64,000 nucleotides of DNA from Liolophura sinensis. Taxonomy: Eukaryota > Mollusca > Polyplacophora > Chitonida > Chitonidae. The position numbers and the translations under genes are program-made. The notes under the pieces were generated by a model. The model saw only the letters and a list, made by a program, of their open reading frames with translations, was not told the DNA's origin and made no database searches. Shown here in pieces: positions 22,631 through 35,699 of this stretch; within the stretch, counting starts at the first letter, position 1, and every line of letters starts with the position of its first letter. The stretch covers positions 13,716,017 through 13,780,016 of the forward strand of contig NC_088307.1 of NCBI RefSeq assembly GCF_032854445.1, given 5' to 3'.

Positions 22631-22920
22631 GTGAGTGAGCGAGTGAGTGTTTGGGGTTTAACGTCGTACTTAACAATTTTTCACAAAGGAATCCTTAAGG
22701 TGTATGTAATGTGCCGCTCTTTTATCTAGTGCTGCTTCACTGAGACGACTTACCAAAGACAAGTAAGCCGCCCAACCGAGCCATTATACTGATACGGGTC
22801 AACCAGTTGTTGCCCTATCCCCTTCATGCTGAACGCCAAGCGAGGAAGTTACAACTTCCTCTTTTAAAGTCTTAGTTGTGACTCTACCCAGGATTAATCC
22901 TGGATTTATCGCTCCCAGTA
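22631..22920 (-). mobile_element. SINE-2, 290 bp, 10-bp target-site duplication
   Basis: Antisense copy. At the left is the 3' end with a (GAGT)n tail, then GTTTGGGGTTTAACGTCGTA. The body has AAGTAAGCCGCCCAACCGAG and CCAAGCGAGGAAGTTACAAC. At the right is a truncated tRNA-like head (GGATTAATCC B-box-like). Identical CTCTTTAGGA flanks lie at 22621-22630 and 22921-22930. Confidence 0.95.
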
Positions 22921-23106
22921 CTCTTTAGGAAGTCACAAATGCACATGTACATCATGTAACTGTTAGAAACAACCATTTGGTGATATCGTATTTAAAACAA
23001 GTTTGAAAATTTGCGTCCGTTTGCGGCAGAATTAGGATTCACCTTCTCAAGAAATCGCTATAAAAATACAGAATCATAATTTGCCTGCATGTACAGTGTA
23101 CTTACG

Positions 23107-23147
23107 TGTTTGATTGGTGTTAATTGTCAAGAATATTTGACTTAGTG
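23107..23147 (-). mobile_element. SINE-1 tail fragment left of MITE B5
   Basis: TGTTTGATTGGTGTTAATTG and AAGAATATTTGACTTAGTG match the SINE-1 3' end. The next bases pass directly into a family B MITE. Confidence 0.65.
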
Positions 23148-23368
23148 AAATTCAACCTTTTCGCATGTTTGCAAGGTGTTTATTCAAGCACATATTCTGA
23201 TGGCATTATTCTGTGTTGACTGACAAAATTATACTTTTTGTGACGCTCAAGAAATGGCCAATCCTGCCTATATGTACGTAGTTTTGTCTCCAAAATCAAA
23301 TATAAAATGTGCATAATTTGCACTGGAATTTGATTTTTCACATGCAAAAAACTTGAGAAATTTAGGGT
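23148..23368 (+). mobile_element. MITE family B, copy 5
   Basis: AAATTCAACCTTTTCGCATG, GTTTGCAAGGTGTTTATTCA, TTTTGTCTCCAAAATCAAAT, GTGCATAATTTGCACTGG and the end AAACTTGAGAAATTTAGGG. It lies between two SINE-1 tail fragments. Confidence 0.85.
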
Positions 23369-23443
23369 ATATTTATTTATTTATGTGACTGGTGTTTTAT
23401 CCATTACTCAAGGATATTCCACTTATACGGCGGCAACCAGCAG
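23369..23443 (-). mobile_element. SINE-1, 5'-truncated fragment right of MITE B5
   Basis: TTTATTTATTTATGTGACTGG, GTTTTATCCATTACTCAAGG and CTTATACGGCGGCAACCAGC are the SINE-1 tail and lower body in antisense. Confidence 0.8.
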
Positions 23444-25060
23444 AAGGTGAGATGTAACTGTTTTTGTTAGACAGTATAGTACACACTTATGCCATCATGT
23501 ACACTACACAAAGTGAGATTGTTGCTAACTGTCATACTAAAGTAAATGTATTTACTACAGCTTTCAGTTGTACAGGGGAAGAAAACTGGAGTGGCTTTAG
23601 GGGATAAACCACCGACCTTTGGCAAACTTTACCATGATCAAAGTTGGTACGTGCCTTCACTACTCGGCCATGTCAACGTAACAATGATAAAGAAGATACA
23701 CACAGATGCATCAATAGAAACAAATGTATAACGTAAGATCCAGAAGAAAAATGCTCGAACTTGCATTTTATGTTCCCGAATGGTACATACATGTACAATG
23801 TATATGTCCTGTATAACTACAATAAGCTATTAATTATCATATTTATTATGTACATTCATGTAACTTGTTCATGCTGCATTTTCATTTCTCTGGCCGCATT
23901 TTTCACTTCTCTAGCCGTAAAACATATAGAAAACAGAGGTTGCTTGTAACATCAACCAGAAGAAATGCTCACATTTGTTCGAATGAGTCAACTTCCTTCA
24001 CAGAAAAAAAAAATTAATTTTCGCAACAGCAAAACCTGTTTAGGGACCTCATAATAATAACACACACAAAAAAACAATTAGTCATTTGCGAAACAACAGA
24101 AAGAACAGGTTTTGTTTCTACCTTGAGCTCATATATAAATATCGTTATTAGGATTCACAGTACAAGTGTGCGCTTATGTTTACATGACAGGCTTGAGCAC
24201 ATTTCCCACAATTCAACTAAAGCTCAACTCACACATGTTCGGCATAAATAATGGTGCAATTGTTTTATTTATTATTATTATTATTACCACACATTTACGT
24301 GTACACTGCATAAATACTGAATTATTTTTAAGAACATTAAACGCACACTCTCACTATTAATCACAAATTATAAATATGAACGTAAAAAGCCTGCAATTCC
24401 ATTCAAGAATAAATCTGGGCATTTTAGCAAAGTTGATTTAATACTTTTAATATATATATACGTCGGTTATCGTCAGCTATTTTATCTAAATGTTGATGAA
24501 TGAAAATCAACACTTTTCCCAAGGTACTGGAGAATTTAGAGCTTACACGTGTAAATCAAAAATTTATTTACAGGTATGTAAAGATCTTTATGAAACCTCT
24601 TTATTCAATACGAAACGGGAAAATTTTTGTCTACCAATTTCAGACTTGGACCAGTGAATTTCTATACGTTCTCTGGCTGTTATTTGAGAGACCTTTTGCC
24701 TTGTGATGATAACCCAATGATGACTGATGTTCATGGGACTTCTTGTCTTTCACCAGGTGGGGTGTGAGAATGTACATGATATCTTGGTCAATAATTCACC
24801 ACAGGTCAATGGTTTATCCCAGGCAATGCCCTTTCCTCAATCCATAAAACTGACCATCATGGAGCAAATGCTTGAAATTCCCCAGCCTCGAAATGTCACT
24901 TAGAGAAGATACCTGTCAAGATGACGCTACAGAAGATCTATGTAATTTGGCACTTTTATATACTCTTTATTGCTGTTTACTGAACAAAAAGGTTAGTTAA
25001 TATTTTTAGCTATATAGCTACAGAAGCTGTTTGCCATTTCATTCAGGTAGCCATGTGTTT
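23444..25060. other. Unannotated AT-rich DNA
   Basis: Includes an ATT microsatellite near 24270. No exon or mobile element recognised. Confidence 0.45.
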
Positions 25061-25530
25061 AGACTGACATATTGGCGTGATGCCATTTCCTGGAATGGAG
25101 GGGGATGGGGGATGGGGGTGGGGCCTTTGAGAACTTTACTCGAACATTGTTTGCTGACATGTGCAATATTGCCAAAACACTATCAAGTGCGCCTGTGTGA
25201 TGGGCATGACTGTAAAGCCAATACCAGACCACCTTCATCTCTGATGTCTTCACAATACAACGATAAGCGGGCAAGCCAATGGGTTATCACGCCACTGCGA
25301 ATTTATCCCCGTCAGAAACAGGTCAGCAAAATGTGGTGGGAATTTGGCGGACAAAGCGAGCATGATGCCTTGGCGAGCTCCAGTGAGAGGCTCCGACTAA
25401 AATCAGTGCCAACTTGGCAACATGTGTCAGTGAGTCTTGGCACTTGAATCAATCTGTAGGGATTATATAATTTGGAGTCAGAAGCCGGCCTGTGGCCTGC
25501 AGCTGCGTTGCTGCGGACCCGGAGGGGGAG
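25061..25530. other. Complex GC-richer island (possible conserved non-coding element)
   Basis: A plus-strand open frame of 138 codons at 25031-25447 overlaps it, but the peptide has no motif I recognise and no splice context, so I do not call it coding. Composition (GGCATGACTGTAAAGCC, AACGATAAGCGGGCAAGCC) differs from the flanks. It ends in a purine-rich GGAGGGGGAGGGGGAGGGG run near 25520. Confidence 0.3.
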
Positions 25531-28386
25531 GGGGAGGGGTGGAGATGTACATGTACTCGACTGCATTTCACTTCTCTACCAGCCCAGCATTATCGAGGAA
25601 GAAACATTTTTTTTCTTAAAGTGAAGGGCTTATACATACAGACTTTAAAGGAATATTTATTCAGTCTTTGCTACGGGCACAGATGTTTCAGCTTTTTAAG
25701 TTCAGTATATACATATATGTATCCTTATAAAATTGATCTACTTATGAATAAAAATATCTGCTATCCCATCGGTCAATATTTGCTGAGGCAGACAGAAAAC
25801 TCTACGGCTGACATTCGATCTGAACACAAGTCCATGTAGGGAGTATGAAGTGTACTTTTCTGCACACAAGGCTGATATGTACATGTAAGTGTGTCTTAGA
25901 CAGGTAGACTGCAGAATGAACATTGTGTTGAGTATGAAAATAGGCTTTATGAACAGCAAATACAGGTACATGGACAGGTCTAGTAAGGCATTTCTGGGGG
26001 GGGGGGGGGGGGGGGGGTATGAAAAGTTACCAGTAACTTTAAGAAGGAGCCTTACAGAAGTAAAAAGCCCATAATGGGATTACCATGCTTGTAAATCATC
26101 AATCTTTTTAACCTCTAAAGTACTTTTTTCAGTGGGATTTATGCATGTAATTATTATGAAAATAACACCAATAATGACCTGTTTGTGTCACTTAAGATGC
26201 AAGCTTCATAAAACTGTGCAAATTATTGCTCTACAACGCAAATTTTTCTCAGAATGTTTAAAATATTGGTTTGCAGTCTGAGGCGGTTGAAAAAGCTGAA
26301 GAACTTGGGTACATGTTGCAAGATTGCAAATTAGCAGCCTTCAAATTTCTCTCTTGTCAGGTACAAACCATTTGGTGCCCAGACAAACTTCACATGTAAA
26401 TAACACTGGGAATCTGAAAAACTTTACATGTAGCTGAATTGAATAGCTTTTGAAATTTGTCAGCCACGCCTCTGGCAGTTATTTTCAGGCCTGCCTGACC
26501 ATTCACACTCAAAACCCAAGGAGTATTTGTGTACGTTTTCATGAAGTTTTACACCATGATATACAGATCAATACAATCCTTTGCCATTGCAGCTGCGCCG
26601 AAATTTCAAATACACATTACAGTACATGTACCTGTACAGGTATCTCTTTCATAAAAATGTGTGGGAAAAAGGTCATATTTCTCCTAACTTTATACGTTAA
26701 AGATGTTGTCTGGGCTACAGTGACATAAGGTTACATCATTTACATCTACCAGGAAAGTTAAAAAAAAACTGATTTATGGAGTTTTGTTGAAGTGGCACCT
26801 GGTCTGTAAACAAACAAATGAAGTGAGGAAATAAGCTGTAGGACAAGAGCCTGTCCTGTACAAAGTAGTACTTTATCAGGGGGCCAACAGTTTGATTCAA
26901 GACAAAACTGCCATGTGAATCATACTGTAACTTTCATTAAAACAGCTGAAAGATTTGCCCAACATGCCCTTTATCAATTTTTAAAAATTATTACCGAGCT
27001 GGCAGATTATTATGGACTCTACAGTACATTCTGAATTATGCAGCACAGATTTGATATGCTATCAGCCAAACCACTCTAGGTTGAATATAAACAAATCTGA
27101 ACGCAGACAATTGGTTCTCCACCACTATGCTCACAAAGCTCTCTCAGGTCAACAAGTCTTTGAGGTATTCTCTGTCTTAGGTGTGATTAAGACAGTTTGA
27201 TAGAAGGGCAGGGTGTGGCAGGTAAGAGTGTGTGAGGTCGGAGGTCAGAGGTCATACGTTTAGAAGTCATAAACATTAGTACTTACAAGCTGTCCATATA
27301 TGTGTACGGTAAGTAAATCACAATCAGAACATGTACAAAGTTAATTTAGTAACCATATAGGTGACTGTATAAACACGTTTTAGCAGATTATCTCCATAAT
27401 CCATTTCAACTCTCAAGTGCCAATAATTATACAGACAATTCCTTAACATTCAAATTTACGTGCAATGTGCTTTGCTAAGTGTCAGTATTCATTACATACG
27501 TAAGCTTAGTGCATACATCTACATGTATATATGTATTATAAGAAATAATACACAATTGATGTTGAACTTCAGGTAAAGAATATTATAATTCTAATACAAT
27601 AATACAATGATTAATACGCTGACCAATCTTGGGCTTTATTACGAGGAATAAATATTACCCATCATGGGTAAAAAAAAATGCTGAAAATTTAAATGACAGG
27701 TGCTGTCTCTCATTTTAAATAATACATGTAATAAATATACATGAAAACATTTTCTCTTCATTAATCATATTTACATACAAGTACATATATATATATATAC
27801 CGTAAATTTATGTAACTTTTTATCCGCTGTACCACATGGAATATACATGTGTTCATTTTCGACCACAAAGAGCTGAAAACCATATTTTAGAACATTGTGG
27901 GAGAGTTTCAGATGTTGAAAAGGTTGAGATTTACAGTATGAGCTCACTACCATTATCAAGGATAAACCTCAATTAATATTTTTTTTTTATATATATCTAA
28001 GAAAAAAGTTTCATAAACTGGAGACTATTCATTTACATGTATCATTGTGGACAATAGCTGACCTTTCTCATAAATAATAGGCCACTTTTTTGTCCTTTTT
28101 TCTTTTTTTTTCATGAATCTTCCTACACTTTTTACTCAAAAAGTCATTATGGAGGGGAAAAAAATGAAAATAATTGTATATGTACGTCACAAAGATCTTT
28201 GAATCCAATGGACATACAGAACAATGGGTTAGCATATCTAGTCACCCTGCAAGGTCAGCATAAAAGAAAATGATCACCCGCATAATATACAGTTCTAAAT
28301 CAATCAATTGAGGAACAACAACAGAAACGATTTTATATTAAAAGAAATCATACAAATCACATACATGTACTGTAAGTACATGTACA
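25531..28386. other. Unannotated DNA with a G22 homopolymer
   Basis: Holds a run of 22 G at 25996-26017 and a short TA run near 27790. No gene, SINE or MITE recognised. Confidence 0.45.
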
Positions 28387-28566
28387 TACTGTAATTCTTC
28401 AACCTTTTCTCATGTTTGCAAAGTGTTTATTAAACCAGATTCTAAAGGCATTATTCTGTGTTGGCTAATAAAATTATACATTTTGTGAAGCCCTGAAACT
28501 GGTCAATCCAACCAATGTAAGTTTTGTCTCCAGAATCAACTCCAGAAAGGTTGAAGAATTAGGGTA
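28387..28566 (+). mobile_element. MITE family B, copy 6 (internally shortened)
   Basis: Both ends intact: TACTGTAATTCTTCAACC and AAAGGTTGAAGAATTAGGGTA. About 40 bp before the right end are missing compared with copy 8. TA lies at both borders. Confidence 0.9.
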
Positions 28567-30040
28567 CATGTACTGTACATGTAGTACATGTCTGAATGAT
28601 GCCCATGTTTTCAAAGACATGACAGGCACGCTGACAGCTATAGGGCTAATAAAGTCACTGAACTGACCTGCTATGACAAGCTTAACAAGATTATGCCAAT
28701 AAAGGTGATAGGGAGTGAACCAAGAGGATGTAGCATGACATAAAAGCAGACAAGGGTGGGCAAGAGACGCCGCACAATCATTTCAAGCCTTAAAGCAGAG
28801 CTCAGTGAGTTTTACGAACATTCATCATCACTCATGTTTCATGCAAATGAGTAGTTGTCAATCTTCTTCTGGGGGTCAGACAAGGAGGTGTACTCCCTCC
28901 AGACCTGTTCACAATTTTCCATGCTAATCCCTTGTTATCCCAAAGTCCACAGAACTTTGTATTTAAAATCAAGCCCTCCTTGCTGAACTGGAACAGATAG
29001 TGTTAATATTACACCGTGCCGCACCATTAACTTTAAATGAGTTACTGATGTTATTCATCTGTCATCACGTGAATGCTAAGCCACGCTAATACCCGTCTCA
29101 GCTGCTGATTTTAACGTTATTATTCCTGCCACACAGGCAGCCTACTGATGTGAACTGATGTCATGCTTCAGGCCACATCAACCCAATAAATGCACAAATG
29201 CCACTGAGCACATACACGTACAGTATGCCTTAAAACCCTAAAGTAATAGAGCACCAACGCACAGAACATCTGCTCTTAATCTCCATTATTACATTAAGCT
29301 CTGAGGGCCTTTCAATTTTTTTTTTCCTGCAATCAGTATTTATTAAAGCTGAAAAGACAGACATAATATTATCCCCAAAGCCATTTCCAGAATTGTGCAA
29401 GCTTCATATTCCTAAACAATCAAACAAAACTTATTCTTTTTTCACCAGAAGTTGTTACTATTTGTGTTCAATTGTTAACACAAAATGTCAAAGTAAAACA
29501 AACTCCCCCAGATGTAATATCAGATCACAGCTGTCAATGTGCAGAACTAAAGAAATGAAAACACGTTCTTACACAAAATATATATTTTAAACATAAATTG
29601 TCACAGCTTTTGCACTGCATTTGTCATAAATTTCATTGTCACAGTGATTTGTTTTTTTACTCTGACAAACGGTAGCATAATTCTTCTTCCACATGTAAAC
29701 TGTACAGTAAATATAACAATGTAATTTATAGTTTTTGTAAAGCTCAACATTATGTAGGAAACCAAATGTAGTGTAATATCCACAAAGCAGAGTCAAACAC
29801 AACGCAAAACAGTGGGAGTATACATTTAAATATTCGCTGTTTTTTCGCAAACCAAATGGCATTATGTATCCTACATCATAATAAATTCATGTCGCACGCA
29901 AATCTTTCGCCGTGATGTACATACCTGTACATACACGAAAAAATAAAGAACACATACAGTGTGTAGCCTGACAATAAAATATATGTACATTTGTAAGAAG
30001 TCAAGAAAACAGGTATACATGTACAAAAACATTCATACCC
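28567..30040. other. Unannotated DNA
   Basis: A complex stretch around 28980-29180 (GCCGCACCATTAACTTTAAA, TCATCACGTGAATGCTAAGC) contains an E-box CACGTG. Nothing else supported. Confidence 0.4.
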
Positions 30041-30258
30041 TACTTGTAATTCCTCAATCTTTTCGCAAATGAAAGAAAAACTTTCAGTGCAATTTATGCA
30101 TATTTTTAAGTTTATTTTGGAGACATAACTACACTGATTAAATTGACCAATTTCAGGGTTTCAAAAGACTGTAATTTATTAGTCTATACAGAATAATGCC
30201 TCAGAATATGCTTGAATAAACACCTTCCAAACCTGCGAAAGGTTGAAGAATCACAGTA
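30041..30258 (-). mobile_element. MITE family B, copy 7
   Basis: Minus-oriented: TACTTGTAATTCCTCAATC at the left, TTTTGGAGACATAACTACAC inside, and GCGAAAGGTTGAAGAATCACAGTA at the right. Confidence 0.88.
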
Positions 30259-31746
30259 GATGTGGTTCACACCAGTGCTGTACCCATTAACCAGGAAACT
30301 AGCAACATGTACACCTATGAAGTACAACCACCAGCCATCAAACAGAGCCCACAGGTTTCTGGCACATCCAGGCTTCCCCCATAACCCTCCTCATACAAGA
30401 ACATGTCAACAAAGTTTAACACTCTTTAACACACAGACAAGAGGCTTTGAGAGTCACGAAACCCCCAAAGGCTATTGTCCATTAAAGGTGGCATTTTTAA
30501 TTACTGTCACAAATAACTAACAAGAAATGTGAAAATGTTAGTGACATATGTATCAGCTAATCTGTCAAATATAATGACATTTTTCTTTCAAGCCAAAATT
30601 AACCTGGCCTTGAGCAAACATTTGTCTGTAAAAACCGCAGCTTAGCCCTGAATATACATGTATCAATGGTACAAGTACACCAGTCCTTCATGATACCACA
30701 CAGAGTCAGTTTTCACACCGTGCAGGGATGAGACAAGGGGCAATGTTGAACACCTTTCTGTTTATCTTTATTTTCTACATAAATGCATTTTCACATCAAC
30801 ACCAAACTACCTAATTAATGCTCATTGTGGCAATGAATGTCTCATTATCTTGATCACTGATGCTGATGAGAGATTTTGTTACAAAGCCTCGGGAATACAG
30901 TATGAGAAACCATTACGATGCGGCGACAAATGTACACATGGCAAAGTATTTCACACAAAAAGTTGAAGAAAAACATAACAATGCTGGTCACGCAAAAGTT
31001 GTACAAAATAGCTCAGGTTTTTAACGTCCTTGAATATTTAAATACATGTACATGTTATGCAAAAAGTTAAGAAAGGTACATGTATTAATATGAGCTCCAG
31101 AAATGATTGACAACAATGACAGATACATGTACATGTATGTACATCAACTGAATTCAACCAAATGCAATGGGTCAAAAACATACGTCAGCGAATCATAATA
31201 TATTAGACCTTATGTTAAAAAAAAAAAGGCAACATGCAGAAAAATGGATTACGATTTAAATCCACATGCAAAGGTTCTGTCAGCTCTTTTAATACACATG
31301 TAAACTTATTAATCGCGTTTAAAATCCCAAAGAACGACATACATGTACATGTTTATGTACATGTGCAGCTGTATTTTAAATCCATAATACTAATTTTTTT
31401 TCTTCCCGCAGACAAAAAGTCAAGGATGTAAATGTACATGTACAAAACTGCACATTATTTCATGGTGAATTTCTTCAATATAACGTTAGGTCAAGAACGG
31501 AGGCCTCTCTGTCTGACCACCTCCCCCGACTCAGGTGTGATAAGGACAATTCTGGTCAACACAGGTGTCACAAATAACAAAAGTAAGTAAGTAAGTAAGT
31601 ACAGAAGTAACAATGCTGTGGGGCACCACAACTATGTCTGTTAGACAGAAAAGCCAGAGCATTTAACATGCAGATGTATATCTTCAATTCACAGGGCAGC
31701 ATATGGCTGTATTGTTACAGTATCTTAGCCTTGCTTCCTTTCATGC
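30259..31746. other. Unannotated DNA rich in ACATGT palindromes
   Basis: Multiple ACATGTACATGT runs (for example near 31048, 31126, 31340 and 31434) and a (GTAA)n run near 31582. No gene supported. Confidence 0.45.
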
Positions 31747-31974
31747 ACACTGTATTTCACCTAAACTCTGATGCGTAAAAATTCCTTTCCAGAAGCACAT
31801 AAAGGTGTTAAAATAACAATTCTGATGCCAACACTGAATTTTTTTTTCCAATAAAAATTTTTTTAAAATTCAAAAAGACCTCTTAAGTGACTCTATAGTA
31901 TAAGGTGGTTGAGTCAGTCAGAATTAAGCAATATGCGTCACCTGAAAAACGCTAAACTTCCGGTGATTTACAGT
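31747..31974 (+). mobile_element. MITE family C, copy 3
   Basis: Begins CTGTATTTCACCTAAACTC and ends CTTCCGGTGATTTACAGTATG, an imperfect inverted repeat. Interior landmarks: GATGCCAACACTG, AAGACCTCTTAAGTG, GTCAGAATTAAGCAATATGC. Confidence 0.75.
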
Positions 31975-32664
31975 ATGTTACATTGGATGTAAAATGTTCT
32001 TTAACGGCAAGACTGTTAAAACTTATTAAATGAGTTTTTTTAGGAATGAAGTCTACAGCATAGTAGTAGAATAGTTTCAATTTTGACACTGTAAATTATC
32101 CTTAATGCTTGGATAGCAATAGCAGTGAAGTGTCCTGCAAATGGCATCTTTAAATGCCTTCACTCTACTTAAGTTTCTTACACGGAAGTAATTATAAGTC
32201 CATGTACACATAAATCTGGACACAGCATCCAGAATCTCTGGCACTCTGCTTCATAACTATGTCCATTTCTGCTTACCCAGGGAACAGGGCTATGTGTATT
32301 CGTTACGTTGAACTACATCGCCACAGTGGATATATCAAATCGTGCAATCATATGCAATCAAACTGTAGGTACATACATGTATTTTGATTATCAGCAACTC
32401 ATAAATTAGAATGGCATATGCACACGATCTGGATACTGATTTCACTTATTCGCCTGGAACATTCCAACATCACCGAAAAACTGTTGACTGCTTCTCTTTG
32501 GTGGTTTGTGTTGAACATTGTTTTGGGAATTGGCCTATCAATTATTGAGCTGGAATGTCCAATTTAGTTGACAGCTGGAATACAGAATGTCTGTTTTGAC
32601 TGTAGATAGTATGAAATTAATTGCACTCAATCTTACTACTGTACATAACACAATGTCCTGCATG
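31975..32664. other. Unannotated DNA
   Basis: Nothing recognised. Confidence 0.45.
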
Positions 32665-32883
32665 TACTGTAACTCTTCAAACTTTTCACATGTTTGCAAG
32701 GTGTTTATTTAAGCATATTCTGAAGGTATTTTTCAATACTGAACGATAAAATTATACTTTTTGTAAAGCACTGATACTGGCCAATCCAAACAATGTAATT
32801 TTGTCTCCAATCAAATTAATAAGGTGCATAAATTGCACTGAAAGTTGCTCTTTCATATGCGAAAAGGTTGAGAAATTAGGGTA
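32665..32883 (+). mobile_element. MITE family B, copy 8 (most complete)
   Basis: 219 bp with both termini: TACTGTAACTCTTCAAAC and CATATGCGAAAAGGTTGAG...AATTAGGGTA. Interior includes GCATATTCTGAAGG, ACTGGCCAATCCAAACAATG and TGCATAAATTGCACTGAAAG. Confidence 0.92.
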
Positions 32884-33019
32884 TATATGGTGCATATAAA
32901 TGAGTATGCTGACTTAACCTGCAGCTAGCTGGCCACCAAGTCCTCCTTAGAACGACTTGGGACTGCCTTTCTCACTACACCTTGAGAAACAATCATCCTG
33001 ATACAAAACCTATGAGAAA

Positions 33020-33702
33020 GAATTCATGTGCCCATCACGGTGTGTCTACAGAATTCATATGCCCATTATAGTGTGTCTACAGAATTCATGTGCCCATCAT
33101 AGTGTGTCTACAGAATTCATGTGCCCATCATAGTGTGTCTACAGAATTCATGTGCCCATCATGGTGTGTCTACAGAATTCATGTGCCCATCATGGTGTGT
33201 CTACAGAATTCATGTGCCCATCATAGTGTGTCTACAGAATTCATGTGCCCATCATGGTGTGTCTACAGAATTCATGTGCCCATCATGGTGTGTCTACAGA
33301 ATTCATGTGCCCATCATAGTGTGTCTACAGAATTCATGTGCCCATCATGGTGTGTCTACAGAATTCATGTGCCCATCATGGTGTGTGTACAGAATTCATG
33401 TACCCATCATAGTGTGTCTACAGAATTCATGTGCCCATCATGGTGTGTCTACAGAATTCATGTGCCCATTATAGTGTGTCTACAGAATTCATGTGCCCAT
33501 CATGGTGTGTCTACAGAATTCATGTGCCCATCATGGTGTGTCTACAGAATTCATGTGCCCATTATAGTGTGTCTACAGAATTCATGTGCCCATCATGGTG
33601 TGTCTACAGAATTCATGTGCCCATTATAGTGTGTCTACAGAATTCATGTGCCCATTATAGTGTGTCTACAGAATTCATGTGCCCATCATGGTGTGTCTAC
33701 AG
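33020..33702. repeat. Minisatellite, 31-bp unit, 22 copies, EcoRI site in every unit
   Basis: Very homogeneous array of GAATTCATGTGCCCATCAT plus GGTGTGTCTACA. Unit starts fall every 31 bp from 33020. Variation is mainly CATCATGG, CATCATAG or CATTATAG. Because 31 is not a multiple of three, the same peptide appears in each frame in turn, giving overlapping open frames of 117-179 codons on the plus strand. These are artefacts. Confidence 0.97.
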
Positions 33703-34902
33703 TACCCGAGCCGGACACTTGCGAAAGCCGGGGTGTTCAAAAAAGACAAGTAGTAGGCTGCACACAACTGACTACTGCCGTCCCCAAACCTGCTTACATG
33801 TACTTCGAATATTCTTACTGTTTAAATCAATAGTAATGATGGCATAATTACTTTCAATTCAGCCGCCTACTTTTGAACTCTGACCTCCTTCTCCAATTCT
33901 AAATGAAAACCCTGAAAGTTAGCATGAGAAACTATATCAGGCCAGCAACTGCCGGCAATAATGTTTCTCCACAGAATGCCTGTGTTCTGACATAGAGGGG
34001 ATATCCCTCTGTGTCATCCAGGACAATAGACTCAATGTACATTGTACATGCCTGTAGACACCCCCACAATTATACACTGGCAGCTTCTTACAGGGAAGGT
34101 TTACATACGCCATAAACACCCTAAATATTACACTTACATATAGGCCAGATGCGATGTTAAATGCACATCTGCTATTTAATTAACGTAAATCTTCAGGATC
34201 AAGGATCAATTTCGTGAAACTTTGCACAGAGATTTTTCTTCATATGCCTGTGAATGGCAGTGTGTATTCTGGAGCCATAATGAGTTGTAATTTACTTTAT
34301 CCAAAATTTTATAAAAGTGCCCTAGCCCCCTCACCCTCCCTAGGTGTTAAAAAGTTAATTAAAATATTAGTCTAGTACATATATATACATGTAAGTACAG
34401 AATTAGCTTAGTACTGGAGTAGAGATACCTGTAAACTTCAACAATCAGTTTTGGACTAAATACCTGGTAGCTCAAACCTTTGTTATGGCATGTACTGCAA
34501 TAGGAGAAATTTGACGCAAATATATACATACATGTCTTATTCATTCTTTTTGCCGTCAAAAGATTATTCCCTCAGTTTTATTTGTTTTTAGTTATATACA
34601 GTATATACATGTAGCAAAACTAAATGTGGAGACATGCACAAGGCCTGACATGTACAGTATATTAAGTTTAACATTGACAGGTCTACATAAAAATGTGGGT
34701 GAAAAGAATTCCATAAAAAGCAATTGAGAAATGGTAAAGCAGCTTTATAAGTCATACACAGGGAATTAGGGTATCTACAGCAGGTCAACTTGTGGAGGAG
34801 GTCACTCCCTGTCAAGTGTCACCAGGTAAATATTACTGTTTGTTCCGGCAGGTAAAGTTCACCTCAACTTGACAGTGGATCACAGTCACCTACATCATGT
34901 AC
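33703..34902. other. Unannotated DNA
   Basis: No gene signal. Approach to the next array is rich in short CAGGTAAA/CACCAGG words (34820-34900). Confidence 0.45.
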
Positions 34903-35510
34903 GCTCAGGTGAGCCTTTACCTGACATATCACAGACACTGGTATAACAGTTATCATTATTCACCTTGCTCAGGTGAGACTTTACCTGACAGATCACAGAC
35001 ACTGGTATAACAATTACGATTATTCACCTTCCTCAGGTGAAACTTTAACGGACATATCGGAGACAATGACATAACAGTTATCATTATTCACCTTGCTCAG
35101 GTGAGACTTTAACGGACGGATCACAGGCATTGCTGTAACGGCTATCATTATTCACCTTGCTCAGGTGAGACTTTAACGGACAGATCACAGACACTGGTAT
35201 AACAATTACCATTATTCACCTTCCTCAGGTGAGACTTTAACGGACATATCGGAAACAATGACGTAACAGTTATCATTATTCACCTTGCTCAGGTGAGACT
35301 TTAACGGACGGATCACAGACAATGCTGTAACAGTTATCATTATTCACCTTGCTCAGGTGAGACTTTAACGGACAGATCACAGACATTGCTGTAACGGTTA
35401 TCATTATTCACCTTGCTCAGGTGAGACTTTAACGGACAGATCACAGACAATGATGTAACAGTTATCATTATTCACTTTGCTCATCTGAGCTTTTACCTGG
35501 CAGATCAGTT
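34903..35510. repeat. Minisatellite, exact 64-bp period, about 9.5 copies
   Basis: Unit starts (GCTCAGGTGAG) fall at 34903, 34967, 35031, 35095, 35159, 35223, 35287, 35351, 35415 and 35479, exactly 64 bp apart with no indels despite base substitutions. Each junction can form a hairpin, TTCACCT-TGCTC-AGGTGAG, and carries the E-box CAGGTG. Two alternating subtypes are visible (GACATATCGGA and GACAGATCACA). Confidence 0.96.
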
Positions 35511-35689
35511 ATCATTATTCTAAGGTGAAAAGTCACGGATAAAAGTGATCTAAATCCTCAATAAATCCACCCAGTTTAGCATATCTTAAGGTACTTACCA
35601 TCATAATTCACAATATTCTGAAGACCAAAATGAACAGTTCAGGTACTTGTAACTAGGCAAATGTAATCTTAAATGACATAAAATAATAC
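35511..35689. other. Unannotated DNA
   Basis: Short AT-rich spacer between the 64-bp array and a SINE. Confidence 0.4.
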
Positions 35690-35699
35690 GTTCATAAGA

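Noticed and set aside
23107-23443. MITE B5 inserted into one SINE
   Set aside because: Both flanking SINE fragments represent the 3' end, so they are two separate insertions and not one interrupted copy.
25031-25447. 138-codon open frame
   Set aside because: No recognisable motif, no splice sites at its edges and a shadow frame on the other strand.
33020-33702. CRISPR-like regular repeat
   Set aside because: Units are directly adjacent with no unique spacers, and the DNA is animal nuclear.
33090-33847. Overlapping open frames of 117-179 codons
   Set aside because: The 31-bp satellite shifts frame each unit, so the same peptide appears in every frame.
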